This document shows, piece after piece, positions 62,354 to 64,000 of a stretch of DNA of 64,000 bases. The stretch is from Lachnospiraceae bacterium. GTDB taxonomy: Bacteria > Bacillota > Clostridia > Lachnospirales > Lachnospiraceae. The position numbers were made by a program, and so were the translations under genes. Numbering within the stretch: the first letter of the stretch is position 1; every line of letters starts with the position of its first letter. The notes under the pieces are model-generated. The model saw only the letters and a list, made by a program, of their open reading frames with translations. It ran no database searches and was not told where the DNA came from. The DNA lies in the NCBI GenBank assembly GCA_022483465.1, contig JAKVNF010000004.1:110001-174000 (forward strand). Direction: 5' to 3'.

Positions 62354-63986
62354 AAAATGCTGTAACAGCCGATGGTTTCTTGCTCAACAGGTGATTTTTT
62401 GAAACTTGACAGCATTATGCAACTTTATCGCTTGTTAGAAACAAATTTAGGAAGTCGCGGAACAGGTTCTGTATAAACTCAGGCTGTGTCGAAAACCAGT
62501 TCGTCAGGTCGCTACGCATCTTTTCGGAGATCTGAATGGAGACATCACCTGTTCTGACCCCCTCGATCAGCATTGCAGCAAGACGGTCAATCGACTGCTT
62601 CAGGGAAATATCCTGAATGTCATCACAGCAGACGAAGAACAGCTCACAGATGGTCTTGGGATCATTCTTCTTGCGACGGATATACTCGAGAATGAGAAAT
62701 CGTGTGAGCACGAGTGCAGTTGTGCTGTCGGTTACGTCGTAGCTGAGTCCTTGAAACTCCTTGCCAAGCTTGAGAAGGGACTTACATGCCCTGAAGCATA
62801 CCTCGATGCCCCACCTGTAGCCATAGATTCTGACTACCTCACTGTCGGGCAGAGTCACCGCAGTGGTCAGAAGGATGATGTACTCATCCTTCTTGTTGCG
62901 ATTGCGGACAAAGACCAGCTTGACAGGAAGCTGCTGATACTTCGTTTTGACAACAATGGACCCGAACAGGTTCCCCTGCGGGCAATGACGGATGGCAGTC
63001 TTCGCAAGGCCTTTCAGGTTATACAGCCTGCCTTTGTACCAATACTGCTGCTTGGTATCTTTGAGCATGCCGATCACCTCAAGGCCGAGGTTCTTGATGT
63101 TGCAGATGAACGGTTCTGTCGTGAACCAGGTATCCATGAGCACGTATTCGGCTTTGATATCAGCGTCAATGGCGAAGCGAAGCAACTGAAGTGCAATCAC
63201 GGGCTTTTGCGTAATTGCATCCACCCGTCTCTTGTACGCGTTGGTGTTATGACGCAGGTGCTTGTCGTATACGTCGCAGATGCGGCTCTTAGCCTTGGCC
63301 GAAGCAAGCATGATGTACTGGACCGGAAGGAAGCTGTATCCATCGGTCCACCCAAGAAGAAGGAGATTAAATCCCCTCTCGGTTCTGTGGATCACGTGAT
63401 TGTAGACATTGGAGAGCAGCTCCACCTTTTTGGAACGGTTACGGGCGATGACAGAGTCATCGAGCACGAAGCATCGTGCCCTGTTCTCGCGGGTAAGAGT
63501 AGTGAAATAGGCGGCAATCCTGGCGGAGAGGATCAGGATGAACTTTCTCCAGTTGTAGCGTCCTTCATTCAGGAAGCGGTAGTAGGTGTTATCGTCATAG
63601 GCAGTATCCTTCTTCTTGGAGTTGAGGAAGTGATACAGGTTGCACTTCTGGAACACGAGGATTACAAGAAACTGAAAGAGCTCATATGCAGAGGCACCCT
63701 TCGCCTTGGTGATATTGGAGGCCTTCAGGAGAGCGCTTACGCCAAGCTCTTTCATGGCGTTTCCAAACGCACATTCGTCCTCGAAATTAGCAGTTGCAAT
63801 TGGCTTGTTTTGATGTATACTCATTGTGAGCACCTGTACTTTCTTTTGATTGTGGATGATCTTATTATAGAAGGCACAGAGTGCTTTTTCAATTGTCAAG
63901 AAGCCGAAAAACTCATAGTAAAAAGCTCAATTTTGGGCGTATTTTCAACGTTTTTCGAGGGTCGGACCAAGTGGGAAGTTTGAGTT
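62334..63986 (-). mobile_element. IS4 family insertion sequence
   Basis: 1653 bp between AACTCAAACTTCCCACTTG (62334-62352) and its exact inverted copy (63968-63986). One transposase. No matching target duplication is visible (left flank GAGAAAAGGG, right flank ATGATGTACC), so a deletion or recombination followed insertion. Confidence 0.85.
62415..63824 (-). CDS. IS4 family transposase
   Basis: 469 residues from the ATG at 63824. DDE motifs: VLDDSVIARNRSKK, YVLMDTWFTTEPF, and the YREK box YGYRWGIEVCFRACKSLLKL (Y-x2-R-x3-E-x6-K). Intact. An upstream extension of 25 codons lacks a ribosome site. Confidence 0.93.
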   Translation of the reverse strand: MSIHQNKPIATANFEDECAFGNAMKELGVSALLKASNITKAKGASAYELFQFLVILVFQKCNLYHFLNSKKKDTAYDDNTYYRFLNEGRYNWRKFILILSARIAAYFTTLTRENRARCFVLDDSVIARNRSKKVELLSNVYNHVIHRTERGFNLLLLGWTDGYSFLPVQYIMLASAKAKSRICDVYDKHLRHNTNAYKRRVDAITQKPVIALQLLRFAIDADIKAEYVLMDTWFTTEPFICNIKNLGLEVIGMLKDTKQQYWYKGRLYNLKGLAKTAIRHCPQGNLFGSIVVKTKYQQLPVKLVFVRNRNKKDEYIILLTTAVTLPDSEVVRIYGYRWGIEVCFRACKSLLKLGKEFQGLSYDVTDSTTALVLTRFLILEYIRRKKNDPKTICELFFVCCDDIQDISLKQSIDRLAAMLIEGVRTGDVSIQISEKMRSDLTNWFSTQPEFIQNLFRDFLNLFLTSDKVA

Positions 63987-64000
63987 ATGATGTACCGTCA

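Overview
The window looks like a chromosome segment of a GC-rich anaerobic Bacillota, most likely Clostridia and Lachnospiraceae-like. The reasons are the gene order pfkA-dnaX-ybaB-recR-galM-DUF5711-CvpA on one strand, strong AGGAGG-type ribosome binding sites, a rubredoxin-fused A-type flavoprotein, and a broad set of plant-glycan hydrolases. Species cannot be assigned from the sequence alone.

Layout. 0.4-6.9 kb: an intact housekeeping operon on the minus strand (glycolysis, replication and recombination) ending at a clear terminator. 7.2-15.1 kb: an insertion-sequence landing zone with an AAA/DUF4143 ATPase split by an IS1595 element, an IS200 split by an ISAzo13 element, tRNA-Ser(CGA), and a four-gene IS30-type element. 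15.4-20.3 kb: metabolic genes (3-hydroxyacyl-CoA dehydrogenase, flavorubredoxin, exported metallophosphoesterase, acetamidase/formamidase). 20.7-24.8 kb: a decayed sugar locus (GH3 glycosidase and an ABC permease remnant) hit by a MITE and an ISAzo13. 24.9-36.9 kb: dehydrogenase, regulators, a frameshifted glycerate kinase, and a GH2-SGNH-AraC operon. 37-44 kb: a nest in which one IS91-type element (tyrosine recombinase plus HUH transposase) is interrupted by a 259-bp MITE and by a second IS91-type element, itself interrupted by ISAzo13. 44.2-47.3 kb: gene fragments and a GH78 alpha-L-rhamnosidase. 47.4-55 kb: a translesion-polymerase module with an S24 repressor, a broken acetyltransferase, and a TetR plus tandem Sir2 locus. 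55.2-64 kb: a transposon graveyard (three IS110, IS1595, IS21, IS4).

The insertion history can be read exactly. Removing each element plus one copy of its target duplication restores an open frame in the DUF4143 ATPase, IS200 tnpA, the permease, both IS91 transposases and, at the insertion point itself, the acetyltransferase and GH3 genes. Two ISAzo13 copies encode identical proteins, so transposition is recent. Several host genes also carry one-base homopolymer indels, which means either real decay or consensus error.

The most unusual signals are an array of 18 degenerate units of about 23 bp upstream of a truncated istA; the nested IS91/tyrosine-recombinase elements; a 2.9-kb IS30-type element with extra genes and a 15-bp duplication of a hairpin target; two MITE families; structured non-coding ends of IS110 elements that may encode bridge RNAs; and the S24-regulated polymerase and tandem Sir2 loci.
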